64,000 bases of DNA from Nipponacmea schrenckii (GCA_030562195.1 CM060202.1:31858599-31922598); one strand, 5' to 3'; shown: positions 1 through 12,294, counted from the first letter of the stretch. Notes: generated from the sequence alone by a model not told the origin. Program-made: numbers and translations.

Positions 1-1060
1 GTACATCTAAACGTAGGAGTCTCTGCCATAATGACAAACATAACAACAAACTTGATCTTATTACAGCTGAACTATCCTCCTATTTTGACTTATATTACTT
101 ACTAAAACATGGCTTGATAGACATGCACCATCCGATCTATACCCGAATTTCACTCACCTATTAAGAAAGACAGAGACGGACGAGGTGGTGGGATTGCTCT
201 CTATATTCGTCATTCTTTCTTCTTTAAGCGTAGGTTTGACTTAGAAACTGATAATACAGAGGGCATCTGGATCGAAACCGAAATTAATGAAATTAAATTT
301 CTATTTGGCACCTGTTATCTCGCTCCAAAACCTGACAAAGATGTACGTAACTTTTTTTTCAATTCAATTTATTTAGCTTCGTGTGATAATATTGAAAATA
401 TGTTTATTTTTGGCGACTTTCATGTCAATTTCTGATCAAAATCAAATTCTTATATTCATGAGACTATGCATATCCTTGATCTAGAACAAGTTATAACTGA
501 ACCAACTAGATACGATGCGTCCGGAAGTAAATCATTATTAGATGTAATCTTAACCAATTGTTCTAGATACATTTCAGAATCTGGAGCCTTAGCTAATTTC
601 TGTAGCGTCGGTTATCCCTTAAGAGAGCGAAACTTTCATCTTTCAAACGGTTAATATGGCAATATGATAAGGCTGACATGGTCGCACTAAGACGGGGTAT
701 ACTGGGTACTGACTGGGGTTCTCTTGTTGATGAGTGTGATATTAACTCTTCGGCCACCTCCTTCACATTGGAACTGACGAGAATTGCCAGGGAAAATATA
801 CCAAATAAGTCTGTAATGATTCGGCCCCGTGATACCCTATCACTATCAGACACATGAGCAGTAACGAAGAACAAAATTCACCGGAAAGCTGTCAGATCGA
901 ATTCTGAAAATGATTGGCACATATTTAGATTTGAAAATTAGAAATGAATACATTGGACTCATTCGAAGATGCAAGAAACAATATAATGAAAAACTAAAAA
1001 TTAACGAAAACAATAGCCATGGGACTTAACAGTGGTTCAATTACGTCAACTCTTATGTGA
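1..1060 (+). pseudogene. LINE (non-LTR retrotransposon) endonuclease-region remnant
   Basis: Decaying open frame of a Jockey/CR1-like LINE. From about 181 the translation begins RGGGIALYIRHSFFFKRRFD and continues through an FGDFH motif near 412. It then reads ITEPTRYD and SLLDVILTN (about 497-560), the usual end of the apurinic-type endonuclease domain. An in-frame TGA at 433 breaks it, and frameshifts follow after about 600. Further down (about 905-1060) fragments such as RRCKKQYNEKL resemble the linker before the reverse transcriptase, which is absent. It lies in what would be intron 1 of gene L. The family call is by motif only. Confidence 0.75.
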
Positions 1061-2227
1061 AGGTACAGTGATGTAATCTTTAAATGACATAAAGAAGTAG
1101 ATAAAACATTAAAATAACAACACTATTGTGGATATACTACTCGTTCATTTAACGTTTCGATTCACATACAGAAATCTTTATCAAGCACAATTACTATAAT
1201 AAGAGAGGTATATTGAGATGTCTATAGTCTTCTAACCGATTATTCTCACCGCTATTCTGTAATCTTCTGACATAACTGGTCGTTGCTTTATGTTTGTGTA
1301 CCAATATGATAGTTGATTGAAAGAACAACATAAACATTTCATGCGTGAGAAATCGAGTTTACTCGCTGTCTCGTGAGCGAGAAGTCAAAAGTAGATATGG
1401 CCACAGTCGACTTCCATTAACACTGATATAATTGAATGAACATTTCAAGACGGGGTATAGAAATATATGTCGATATCTATAAATATTGTATTTTGACAAC
1501 ACATTTATTATGCCTATTTGATAACGAAATTCTATATAAATAATGAAATCAGCCTAAACGTTTTTTTATGTACAATAAAAATATAGTGTACATATAATGA
1601 AGGCCACAATTTACGAAATGAAACCAAGCATGAAATGAAAATAATATTTTTAAGTTTTATTTATGAACTATCTGTATTCTTTTCTACTGCTAGTAAACCA
1701 ATGGCTGTTGGAGTGAGCATAATTTAGCTTTAGCTTCATTAAGTTTATTATTTCAACAAGCAACTACATGTAATACGAAACATGGATTTCAATATTATTC
1801 GTCCAAAAACGCAGGTTATATGTGCAATGGAGTATGGTTTTAATTTGCAATTATAACACTTAAAGTTTTTCCTTATATTTTTAAGAGTGTCAATCCATAT
1901 TTTCAAGGAGACATTGTGCCCACCCCTCCTTGCACCCCTGTAGCTATGGGCCCTTCCCAAATTTGACCCACAGAAAAATGCTTGGTCGTCCTATATTGAC
2001 AAAGTTTTACATGTAGTTTGATACCTTCGTTTTGCGAATCAATCTTAATAGTTTACAAAAATAGGTGCAGTATATCTTAATGATAAGTCAGAACATACAT
2101 ACTTTAAACAATGTGATTGAATTCGATTGAATCTGTAATTCGATAAAATAGATATTTTTAAAGATGCTATAAAAGTAGTTTATTTTTGATAACTAGTGTA
2201 TTAACCTACAGAGAAACAGTAACTTAC
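1061..2227. other. Intron-1 block of gene L, paralogous copies at 36.3-37.6 and 57.5-58.2 kb
   Basis: No coding exon seen. The part from about 1570 onward (…ataatgaaggccacaattta…) is clearly homologous to the DNA just below the signal exon of gene B (57.53-58.16 kb) and to 36.47-37.56 kb. It is therefore part of the repeated gene unit rather than unique sequence. Confidence 0.6.
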
Positions 2228-2282
2228 CCTGTATATATATTATAAGTCCTAGAAATATACCACCTAATATTAGGGAGGCCAT
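2228..2282 (-). CDS. Signal-peptide exon (exon 1) of receptor paralog gene L
   Basis: A 55-bp first exon on the minus strand starting ATGGCC at 2282 and ending before a GTAAGTT donor. It encodes MASLILGGIFLGLIIYIQ plus one base (phase 1), a short hydrophobic signal sequence. Length, phase and sequence match the exon 1 copies at 33978-34032 (gene A) and 58165-58219 (gene B). The rest of this gene would run leftwards out of the window, with the LINE remnant at 1-1060 in its first intron. Confidence 0.7.
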
Positions 2283-4865
2283 GTTCAAATGAATAGAAAG
2301 GGGAAGTAAAATAGTCTTATATTATAATATTATGGGAACATATAGAATACCTTCAACAATTTGATTATTACCAATGAGGATGTTTATTACACCTCAATAA
2401 TCTCTGACTATCGAATTACACAGAATGACTGTTGCTTCCTTGATTTATGCATGGGTGAATACTAGTATCAAGATATGGAGCAAAAGTCTTCCTTGGTGTC
2501 TATTTCTTCTATATATTAAATTGTGTCACGATTGTACGGTTTCAAACATGATCCAACTAACCAACCAATAAAACTCCTTGTTTATTTTGACCCTTTGACT
2601 CTTCCTTTGGGTATTGCGAAGCATGGAATATCGACATTAAAATGCTTTTTCATTTTTTAAATCCAGGAAAATGATTGCTGTTTATAATTTAATCGTAATA
2701 AATTTCCAACAACCCTTTGTCTTGGTTATTTTGTTGAAGTGAAGTCGGTTAGAACATTCTTTTGTCCGGTAGTTTAGATATAGATCAGGCCTTCTCGACT
2801 TGCAGCGCGCGCTACTTGTGTCGCATTGCAAAGGCCAAAATGGCGCGCGGGCATGTATTTTGTGAGAAAAAAAACATATAAGTGAAAAAAAACTTTGCCT
2901 CTCTTTCTGTTACTGACAATCAGAAGCCAATATGAATCTTTGATATGTAAGACCAATATACGGGATCCTTAAAATTTCTAATTGAACACTCTTCCAAAAA
3001 ATGTTATGCCTTGTCATGTCCTATTTCACCACGATGTAAGTTCTTACAGAAAATGAAAAAAGGGGTGGATGAATCTACATCCAATGGTAGATAGGCTAAA
3101 AGTCACTAATGTTAGTGCCGACCAAGTGCCCCCCCTTGACAATTCTTTGGCCTCTACTTGCACCCCCCCCCCCGCCCAATTATTTCTATTATTCCTGGAA
3201 ACCCCAATGCTTACAATCTCCCCTAACATCCAACAAAATGAATCGATTAGTGGCGCTTATTGCTGACTATTTTGACCAAAGTGATGCTTAGGGAAATTAT
3301 CTTAAGAAAGCCTAATATTGATATTTAGATATAAGAGTATCAAGAGTTAGTGGTCGAAAATACGATTTTTCTTGTAAAACAGGTCGGGTTGTCCTAAAAT
3401 ATGAAGTAAACGAAATCCAATTATCAATGATAATATCAATAAAATTATTCTAAAAGAAATATTTTAGCCATAAATTAAGTGAAAAAGGCTTTCGAAAGGT
3501 TCATACCTTAGGCGATGTTAACTTATTTTGATGGTATGTGTTGATATTCCGAAGGAAAACGAAGATAGAAAATAGATTGTAATATAGCTAAATTAAGTTT
3601 TATTTAATGTATATATGTTGCCTGTCCTGAAGATATAAATATTTTTTTTCTATTTTACCTACGATTATGTTATGTTGAGCTTAAGTTTTTCAATAACATT
3701 AACAACGGTTGTTTGTTTTTGTATGGAAGACAATCCCTGCCAAAATTAATCATTCTTAATGAATAATTCAGTGCCAAACATTAGTACAGTAAAATCAACA
3801 TTTGTACACTTAATTTGACATTTGTTCGCTAAATTCATAATTTGTTGTTAAAAATTTATCATTCGAATAAAGAATATTACTGAACAAATTAACGATCAAG
3901 CCGAACTAATAATGCCCACTTCATAACGCCGAATGAAGCTTACCGAACAAATGTTGAAAAATATTTCTCGCATTTCATGAGAACGATATCATTATGACAA
4001 CAAGTGGCGCTGCTCAATTTGAGTTAGGGCTTCGTCCCTATTTGTCTGGCCAATTTTGATGACCGGCCAGTGGCTGTGTACAAAGTAAAGAATCTTATTA
4101 TGAATTCTAATTTTATGATAAAAAGCGAATTTTTTAATCAAACTGTTGGTACTCTTTATTCATTGGAATGTGAGATTTTGAGATAAATATGGTGCCTATA
4201 ATGTTTTGAAAAATGGCCAATTTTTGTACAGTCCACAGTGATGGTGGGGGACAGATATTTTGATGGAATTGGCAAATTCCCAACAACATGGTTTCTTCAG
4301 ACGTGTGAATATATCTAAAATTCCAATATAATAGTATTTTCATGTACGCAGCAGGAAAGAAAGAAAAAGTTTGAGTATGATCGAGCTCAAATTACCCATG
4401 GACTTTTATTTGAAAGAAGTGCTAAGCAACAAATGCGGCGTTACTAAACAAGGAGAAATTATATTGTCATGGCATTTGTTTACATTCTGTCGGGCAGCTA
4501 TTTTAGAATATTTGGAATGATGACGCAATTCCGCGGGGAACGGTCAAATCGTCTTTGACGCATGCGCAGTGAAGCGGACTCAGACCTTCGACGTTTACAT
4601 TACACAAATTTATCGAGTCCGTTCTCAGAACCGTTCCGAGACCACCTCCCCGAGGTGGGCCAGAATTGGAACGGTTCTCGACACTTTCGACCGTTTACAT
4701 TACACAAAATTCATCAGTACCGTTCTCAGAACGGTTCTGAGAACGGAATATTTTTGTAATGAAAAAGGGGTTATATTCAAAGGAAGAATGAGCACTATGT
4801 CCAAAAGTGTTGGTTTCTTTCCTCATATAGAGACTGTAATTGTTTTGTTTTTTGGCAATTTTAAC
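2283..4865. other. Intergenic block between gene D 3' end and gene L
   Basis: No gene recognised. It contains, in order: a GC-rich segment with GCGCGC runs (about 2800-2855), one copy of the 80-bp unit that is amplified at 38-39.8 kb (about 2880-2945), a C-run rich segment (3125-3180), and a stretch (about 3722-4340) not shared with the homologous block at 42.5-43 kb. Most of the rest matches 38.9-39.4/42-43.5 kb and 59-60.3 kb, so it is the repeated intergenic spacer of the gene cluster. Confidence 0.6.
4560..4752. repeat. Repeat with GTTTACATTACACAAA units and a 27-bp palindrome
   Basis: Two copies of a motif containing TTTACATTACACAAA lie about 95 bp apart, the second followed by the near-perfect palindrome CCGTTCTCAGAACGG/TTCTGAGAACGG at about 4720-4746. 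The same arrangement recurs at 43190-43372 and, in part, at 42717-42870 and 60010-60245. It looks like a non-autonomous element or its end; the family is not recognised. Confidence 0.5.
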
Positions 4866-6224
4866 AAAACAATTATATATTATAAAAAACATAACAAAAT
4901 AGTTTGATATTATATATCACATATAGAGGTAATTCAATATCTAACTAAACAATTCAGAGCGAGATCACTGAATAAAACAGATAATTCATTTTTATTGAGA
5001 CGTGACTGAGAAAGTTACATAATATAATAAAACATTTATTTTTTTATATACAAAGTGTATAAATTTGGTCAAAATTTGATAAAACCAGAAAACATACCGT
5101 AAAGCTTGCTATAGATCAATTAAGGCCATGAATTAAACTGATCTTATTCATTTAGAACCCGAGGTTGTCAATTATCATTTTTTGAAATATTGTATCCAAA
5201 TTGATTGATCAAAAGCATGTTTATAGAAATATTAAAATTTTTTTTACCCTGTGTATGAACTTATACTACCATTCATGATACGTAATCTACAAGCTATTTA
5301 TTAATTGTCTTCCAAATTAATTAGAAAATTATCTAACACAGTCTAGTGTAAAAGAAACTATATTTTGTAGGAACATTACATGCACATACAAAAATAAAAT
5401 CAACAGGAATTTGATTTACTACTATGATGTCATAATGTTTCCTCAACACAACATGCCACTGAAAGTTTGTCATAGATAAATATAACACTTCCACCTCATA
5501 TACCATTCCATCGAGAAAAGGGTTATGTTTCATAGTTTTCTAGACATATATCATATTTTTGTTTTATCCTACATTCCTTTAATAATATTAAATCATAACT
5601 TATAGTCGTTTTTTTTTTTTTTTATCAAAACAGAGATTTTATTCCACGCGAATTCCTATGCTCTCGGAGATGCCGAATTTAAAAAAACTTTGATATTATA
5701 TTTTAAAATATTGCATGCATTTTTTAAGTACATGAATATAATTTTAATATGTACAACTGTTTAAATACAACTACCAAATTCTCAATATCACTATTATAAT
5801 GATATTGAAGGTAAATATTATATAAGCAACAAAGTCAAATAACATATAAAATAGAAATGAAGGTAAAAAAATATATTTAACAATATATGAATTTATTTTA
5901 ACTTTCCATTAAAGTCACTGTGTCAAATAAGGTAAGTCAATCTTGTTTTAGGACTTTTTTAAACCCTTTTAATCGAAACGATGCTTATTTCTACTGATAA
6001 AATTAGTGCACACAAAATTACAACTGTAAGTAAATCGTCATTTCGTAACTATAAAGCCTTTAGTTTATAGTGCTAACTATGATAATCATAAGCATAAAAA
6101 ACTTATAAAGTAAAGGGCACACATTGCCACTTAATACCAATGTAAATGTTTCTGTTCTGAATATATATATAATACTCGCACGAAGACAGTAATATATTGT
6201 TCTTAATATCTATCTACAGTTGCT
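4866..6224. other. 3' flank of gene D (repeated in cluster)
   Basis: AT-rich DNA below the gene D stop codon, presumably including the 3' UTR. It is highly similar to 17446-18573, 43490-44831 and 60300-60980, i.e. downstream of every copy of the last exon seen. No coding exon found. Confidence 0.6.
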
Positions 6225-6328
6225 TCAATTGGTTTGTTGTTTTTTAGATTCGTCTATTGAAACTCCTGAAGTGGAGTTATAATAGACAGGTGAGGCTTGA
6301 CTTGTTGAGTTTTCAGGATTTCTAGAGT
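6225..6328 (-). CDS. Last exon (cytoplasmic C-terminus) of gene D
   Basis: A 104-bp exon after a TTTTGCAG acceptor. It encodes a Ser/Thr/Asn-rich tail with the motif SPVYYNSTSG and ends KKQQTN-stop. Same length and phase as 18574-18677 (gene A) and 44832-44935. Confidence 0.7.
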
Positions 6329-6663
6329 CTGCAAAATATGGAAGTAATATAATTCCTTCATTGAGATAAGGATTTTGTATCAGGTATATGAATAGTAATA
6401 TCGTATGTTTTTTGCAATTGTTTAAGCGGCTCTATGCAGAAAGTTTTGCCGTGAAAATAGGACGAATGTCCACGAATTGTTCAGTACAAAATATTTCCCT
6501 CTTTATGTATTGAATGATATTGTACGTGTTTCGAAGAGTAAAACCAACATATTTTTACGAATTTTAAAGATATACTATCATTCTGCAACAGAAAACTGTC
6601 AATGTATATTTGAGTACACAAGTAGAAGGTCACTATCTATATAAGATAAAATAATAAAATAAC

Positions 6664-7421
6664 ATACGCCCACTTCAGCAAACAGAATATTCCATGTTTT
6701 TTCATTTAATCAAGGGGAATAACTCATAAACCGACATCTGGAATCGCACCATTTTTTAACTTGTACGAGATGTTATTAAGATAAATACACATACCAAGTT
6801 TCATTCCAATCGGAAAAAAACTACAGCTTCTATTACGTACACAAGTAAATTTTAACATTTATTCATTTAATCAAGGGCCATAGCTCATAAACAGACATCT
6901 GGCGAGATATTATCAAGATGAATACACATACCAAGTTTCATTCATATCGGATGAAAACTATAGCTTCTATTGCATACACAAGTACATTTTAACGTTTTTT
7001 CATTTAATCAAGGGCCATAACTCATAAATCGACATCTGGAATCGTGCCATTTTCGAACTTGTCCGAGATATTATCAAGATGAATACACATGCCAAGTTTC
7101 ATTCAAATCGGATGAAAACTACAACTTCTATTGCGTACACAAGTAAATTTGAACGTTTTTTCATTCACTCAAGTGCAATAACTCATAAACCAACATATGG
7201 AATCGTGCCATTTTCGAACTTGTCCGAGATATTATCAAGATGAATGCACATACCAAGTTTCATTCAAATCGGATAAGAACTCTGGCCTGTATCGCGTACA
7301 CAAGTAATTGTTGACGGGCGGACGGACGGACGGACAGACGGACGGACCGACAGACCGACGGACCGACGGACGGACAGGGGTGATGGCAATATACGTCCAC
7401 ATTTTCAAGTGGGCGTATAAA
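6664..7421. mobile_element. Inverted-terminus element (ATACGCCCACTT ends) with internal repeats and GGAC microsatellite
   Basis: Begins CATACGCCCACTTC and ends AAGTGGGCGTAT, giving inverted termini of about 11 bp. Inside are four copies of a unit of about 160 bp, each with CCAAGTTTCATTC, followed by a GGAC/GACG microsatellite at about 7313-7376. No coding capacity seen. The same ends, internal tandem unit and microsatellite occur in the larger element at 39991-41981. Relative to gene A (19011-19427) its insertion coincides with loss of about 415 bp that held exons 16 and 17. Confidence 0.7.
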
Positions 7422-7842
7422 AATTAAAAGACGCTGCAAACATCCGACTCTACAATTGAAAGTCTGAAATTGACAATTAGAGTTACATCCCTTAATCTTG
7501 ACATCGTACATTCTTTTAAAACATAATGTAATATAGCCTACAAGATTAAAGTTTTATAATACTATGGAATGGTGATAGAGATGTGATCTGGTGTAATATT
7601 GACTTGTTGTAAAGTCTTGTGAATCCCATCTATAGTAATCTTTTGAAATCTAGTTTTGTTGCAAAAGACATTATAATGTATTGTTTGGAGAACTTTAAGC
7701 CAGTGTCCCTTTATTCTGATCTAGATTTGTGCAACTGGTTGGTATATGACATGTTAACGTTAGTTTCCCGATATAGCTGATATGGCGGCTATTCGGACAG
7801 AAATAACATATTGACTTATTGAATATTTTGAGAGATACAAAC

Positions 7843-8084
7843 CTAAATCATCATAAATATGAGCTGTTGTTGGTCCTGTACTTTCATAAACACTATAAAT
7901 GAAATAAAATGTTACAATTGAAAAAAATGTAGCAAATAGGGTGTTCTACATTATTAAACGCCTTTTCCTTAACGAAAAATAATGATTTATGTGTAATTGG
8001 AGATCAATATAGATAACAAAAATATAACATTGGTTCATTGAGGACATTTATTATATACTCACTTGCTCTGAGAATGGCTTGAAT
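7843..8084 (-). CDS. Gene D tail exons 15 (7843-7892) and 14 (8063-8084)
   Basis: Exon 14 is only 22 bp and exon 15 is 50 bp. Both have the same length, phase and flanks as 20068-20089 and 19846-19895 of gene A. Together they encode the juxtamembrane stretch with VYESTG and HIYDDL tyrosine motifs. Confidence 0.65.
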
Positions 8085-8392
8085 CTGAAAAACAATTAAC
8101 AATTATCAAAAAAGTTATAAGGGTTTTAAGTACAATATAATGCACATTTGGCATTTGTTAAAGGTTCAATGACAAATGTTTCAATTAAAATTTCCTTTTA
8201 CGCAACAAATATTGTGTATGCAATACTTAAGTCGCTGAAACGTCTTTTAAAAACGCAATTATGACACACCAAAACACATGGAATGCTACGTTTGGAAATT
8301 TATGAAAAAAAAATAAGCCAGCGTGCAAAATGTTTATTATCAAAAACTGTGAAACACCTTCAATAATATTAACACGTGATTGAAAATTGTAC

Positions 8393-8508
8393 CTTTTTTA
8401 TTGTCTGTATTTAATGATACCAATATAGACTCCAAAGATGATCAAAACAATCGCCATGATAGTAATAACCCACTGCTAAGATAATTATTGTATCTTTATC
8501 ATTGTATC
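8393..8508 (-). pseudogene. Gene D transmembrane exon with two single-base insertions
   Basis: Homologous to the intact 114-bp transmembrane exon at 20825-20938. An extra G/C in the run at about 8470 shifts the frame after the segment TIIILAV, destroying the rest of the helix. A second extra base lies at the splice-donor end. The exon before it (8724-8897) is intact. Confidence 0.7.
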
Positions 8509-8723
8509 CTGAAATATAACACACCAACCATAAACCAAATAAACTAAGATGCACAATTCCATGGAAGTTGATTTATATTTAGAAAAAAGGGAATCGGACC
8601 CCCCATTGTAACAAATAAATAAATGGATAAATGATGTAATTTGAAATGTAATTATTTTGTAATTTGTAGTTTTAAGCCATTAGGATAATCATCTCAATGT
8701 TGTGAATTAACCATACCACTAAC

Positions 8724-8897
8724 CTGTATCTTTATCGACATCTTTAGAAGCTTCTTTTATAACAGTACAGTCAGTTCCCTGAAATCCATCTAGACAATCA
8801 CATGCTCCATCTATATTATTACACTGGTCTTGTGATTGACAAAATCTTGCTGAACAATTTGATAAACAATCATATCCATAAAATCCTTCATCACATT
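8724..8897 (-). CDS. Gene D EGF-like exon (exon 12, long form)
   Basis: A 174-bp phase 1-1 exon. It starts ECDEGFYGYDC, has eight cysteines, and ends [16 protein letters not shown] before a GTTAGTG donor. It is 21 bp longer than the gene A homolog (21134-21286), which lacks ASKDVDK just outside the membrane. The plus-strand gene C exon at 63805-63978 has the long form too. Confidence 0.75.
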
Positions 8898-9001
8898 CTA
8901 GATTAAGAAACAGAAAGCAATTAATTATAAAAAATGTTGAATTTGTAAAAACTAGTATAATTTGATTTCCTTCTGTCGATTTTTGTTTTCGTCTTCTATA
9001 C

Positions 9002-9145
9002 CTCGTGTACAATCAATGAACTGAAAACCTGGTTGACATCCACCAATACATTCTCCTGTTTTACTGTCACATTTTGAATTATCATAACATTTTCTATCGG
9101 AGCATTTTTTACTACAACCTGCTCCATACAAACCAGTCTCACATT
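9002..9145 (-). CDS. Gene D EGF-like exon (exon 11), uninterrupted
   Basis: A 144-bp phase 1-1 exon encoding an 8-cysteine EGF-like repeat beginning [11 protein letters not shown]. It is the uninterrupted equivalent of the gene A exon split by the Helitron-like array, so it serves as an empty-site comparator (GAATTATC at about 9076-9083). Confidence 0.75.
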
Positions 9146-10533
9146 CTAAAATACAAACCAGAAAAACAGAACGTTCAAAAAATCCTTAAGAGTGTATGTA
9201 TATTGAAGAAACTTTCTGATTCCTCTTCACACATATAAAGGACAAATTAAGATTTGACTTGCATCGTATCATTAAAAGTAACGTACTAATCTGATCAACG
9301 GTTTTATTCTGCAATGAACTATTGTTTTGCCTTCAGAAATTCAATCTATTGAAAGAAGCTGTTTTGACTCACCAACTGTCAGTCAACAGGTCTTGGATTA
9401 CCCTAAATCCGATCGACAAATTAGCTTTGCCAATATCAGATCATTTCAAGCAAGGATAAACTAATGACTACCTTGATGAGTACAATCTAAAACTGTTGGA
9501 CTATATCCCACAGAACATCCACCAATACATTCTTCACACATTTTCTATTATTACAATTCTTCTGACAACCAGCACCATAGAATCTGATATTTAACATAAA
9601 ATAAACTGTGTACCGGTTTATCAATTTAATTTACATGTTTCATTTTACTTCAACAACAAAATATGTGAATAAATGTTTTGAACATTTCTATAAGAATTAG
9701 AATTTAAATGAGAAAATACATCATATTGATACTAGTAAATTAATTAGTTGACTACCTTGAGTACAATCTAAAACTATCCGATTATAACTCACAGAACATC
9801 CACTTATACATTCTCCTGTTACATGATAACACTTTGAATTCTTCAGACATTTCTATTATTACAATTCTTCTGACAACCAACACCATAGAAACCATCAGGA
9901 CATTCTGATATTTAAATATAAAAGGAAAATTTATTAAATGCAAACCCTGTTTGTTCATATAAAAACCACTGTCAGAACAGGCTCAAACTTTAAGACGTGA
10001 TAGTGTATTGTTGGTCATGCGAAGAGCTACCCACGTCTTCAGAAAGTCCTCATTCAACAGGGTCTAATTTTTCAGTCGACACCAGCAGACAACTATTCAG
10101 ATCAGAGGCTGGAATAGGTTTCAGTCAAAAGAATATGCGAATTGTCCCCATGTCCATTAACAAGATGTCTACGTCAATGGCATACCTTTACTACAGTCTA
10201 TTGGACTATATCCCACAGAACATCCACCAATACATTCTCCTGTTACATGATCACACCTTGAATTCTTCAGACATTTTCTATTATTACAATTCTTCTGACA
10301 ACCAGCACCATAGAAACCACTAGTACATTCTGGTACAAATAAAAATGAAATATAATAAACTTTCCATAATATTATATATAATTATTGACATAATATTGGT
10401 ACCGGTTTTGAATTTGTGTCATTTCACTTTTTCAACAACGAGTATGTCAATTTATGTTTTGAACATTTCTATAAGAACTAGAATTTAAATAAGAAAATAC
10501 ATCATATTGATACTAGTAAATTAATTAGTTGTT

Positions 10534-11019
10534 GTAATATTTAAATAATATGAATAAGGCATGGCCTTGAATGAGAGCGCAGACTAGGGCTGTTGATAAT
10601 AATGACAATGAATACGCAAAATAAAGTCATTCATTGATAAATTTCGACGTCATAAATAGCATGTGACGTCAGAAATAGCCCTGTCAACATAATTTCGACG
10701 GCAAGACAACTCTTATTGAGATAAACTTGTTTATGGAAATCCCGCATAGAACATTCAGGAAAAATTAAGATTAAACATAAGGTTTTTAAATAGGGTACAA
10801 AACATCTATTTTAGTGTTTGTGAAAGAAATGTAATTTATTTTAAGAATTCCAGAATATTCACTTCGAGACTACCTTGATTGACTGCGACCTAGCTGTAAA
10901 CAAACATGGCAGCCCCCATGGCGGCCATCTTTTTTTTTTTTTTTTTTACTACCAGTGGTGCAAAGTTCTTCTGATGCATATTCATGTATACATGTTACCA
11001 TAAGAGAGAGCTTCGCTCT
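10534..11019. mobile_element. Unclassified insertion replacing an EGF exon in gene D
   Basis: At this place gene C has an EGF exon with its introns. Here the conserved intron stops after …ttaattagttg and resumes at …atataaaagggaaattaatt. The intervening 486 bp have no coding capacity. They contain ATGAGAGCG near the left end, GTGACGTC and CGACGTC motifs, an 18-bp T run at about 10931, and a GAGAGC-TTC-GCTCTC hairpin at the right end. Family unknown. Confidence 0.45.
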
Positions 11020-11619
11020 CATATAAAAGGGAAATTAATTAAATGAAAACCCTGTTTGTTCATATAAAAACCACTGTCAGAACATCTGCAAAGGCTTAAA
11101 CTATATATGTGATAGGGTATTGTTGGTCATTGTTACATGATAGTAAACCCACGTCTTAAGAAAAGCGCAAAATCCGCATTCAACAGGGACTAAATTCCCT
11201 GTCTACACCAGCAGACAACTGTCCAGATAGCTATCAGAGGCAGGAATAGATACAGAAGTTCGGCCAGTCTTGAATCTGATCTTCGATACATCAAGAAGCA
11301 ATATATACCAAAAATATTTCAGTCAAAAAAACAAGATGCATTAACAAGATGTCTATATAAGCATGTATATATATATATGTATATAGCATACCTTTACTAC
11401 AGTCTATTGGACTATATCCCACAGAACATCCACCAATACATTCTCCTGTCACATGATCACACGCTGAATTCTTCAGACATTTTCTATTATTACAATTCTT
11501 CTGACAACCAGCACCATAGAAACCAGCAGGACATTCTGATATTTAAATATACAATTCCCTTGAATTTTGATATACTAGTAATATTATTGTACAAACCGGT
11601 TTATCAATTCTACGTTTCA

Positions 11620-11810
11620 ATCACCTTCTATAAAACTGGGTTTACTTATCTTTTTCTCTATAACCTGATTTACTTATCTTCTGTACAATCATCTTCTATA
11701 AAACCTGATCTACTTACTGTATAATCATCTTCTCTTTAACCTAGTTTACATACCTACAGTACACTCATCTTCTCTATAACCGTGTTTACTTACTTACAAT
11801 AATCTGGCAA
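11620..11810. repeat. Remnant of exon-tail minisatellite (gene D)
   Basis: About five diverged units of about 40 bp (TTCTCTATAACCTGATTTAC-like), the same family as 26215-26832 and 50455-51345. See the entry at 26215. Confidence 0.6.
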
Positions 11811-12294
11811 TACCGCCACAGGGAAGACATGTTTACATGTGCTCTCGTAAATTTTGCTAAAAAATGTTAAAATCTGATAATTAGATGAGATAATCCTGGC
11901 CTGTTTTGTACCTTTCATTTTTTTTTTTTTATATATAATTTTTACATACAAAGGTTATTCTTATGATGTTTTTTCACAATTCACAATTATATTTTTTTTT
12001 TTTGTCAATTGAAACATTGGTTTAAGGAATAAATTAAGGATACACGAAAAGATAACAATATGCAGGTGGTTAAGGATAGGATATCAGTCAATGTAAGAGG
12101 TTATAATATTTATGATGATAATAAACTTTAAATGTCTATATTACGTTATATAGATATTTCCATTTTTCCTTAAAAAAGGAATTGTTTTCTGAATATCGGT
12201 TTTCAATGTTTGCATTTTTGAGTAGATAGAGTTGATACTCATTAAGATCTAAAGATTTTTCAGAAAATTTTGTCTTAAAAATATAATATTTTGT

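Larger units (their letters stand above)
6225..11535 (-). pseudogene. Gene D: 3' part of EGF-repeat transmembrane receptor, degenerate
   Basis: Minus-strand paralog of gene A. Exons in order: EGF 11392-11535, EGF 10186-10329, EGF 9756-9904, EGF about 9472-9582, EGF 9002-9145, EGF 8724-8897, transmembrane 8393-8508, micro-exon 8063-8084, tail exon 7843-7892, last exon 6225-6328 ending in TGA. Lesions seen against genes A and C: the exon at 9756 is 149 bp instead of 150, the exon at 9472 has two internal deletions, and the transmembrane exon is 116 bp instead of 114, with an extra base in the run at 8470-8472 and another in the A/T run at 8393-8400. Exons 16 and 17 of gene A are missing, replaced by the element at 6664-7421. 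No 5' exons (signal, lectin) are found up to the gap at 16946. Several independent frameshifts make function unlikely, though base errors in the assembly cannot be excluded for single-base changes. Confidence 0.75.

Noticed and set aside
7260..7511. Frame with RSVRLSVRPS-type repeats, and the similar one at 41844-42032
   Set aside because: Translation of the GGAC microsatellite, not a protein gene.
9997..10323. Plus-strand frames with [22 protein letters not shown] text, recurring at 11.4, 25.9, 49.7 and 50.2 kb and on the minus strand in gene C
   Set aside because: They are antisense to the conserved EGF exons and repeat only because those exons are repeated. The EGF strand has cysteine pattern and splice sites; this strand has neither.
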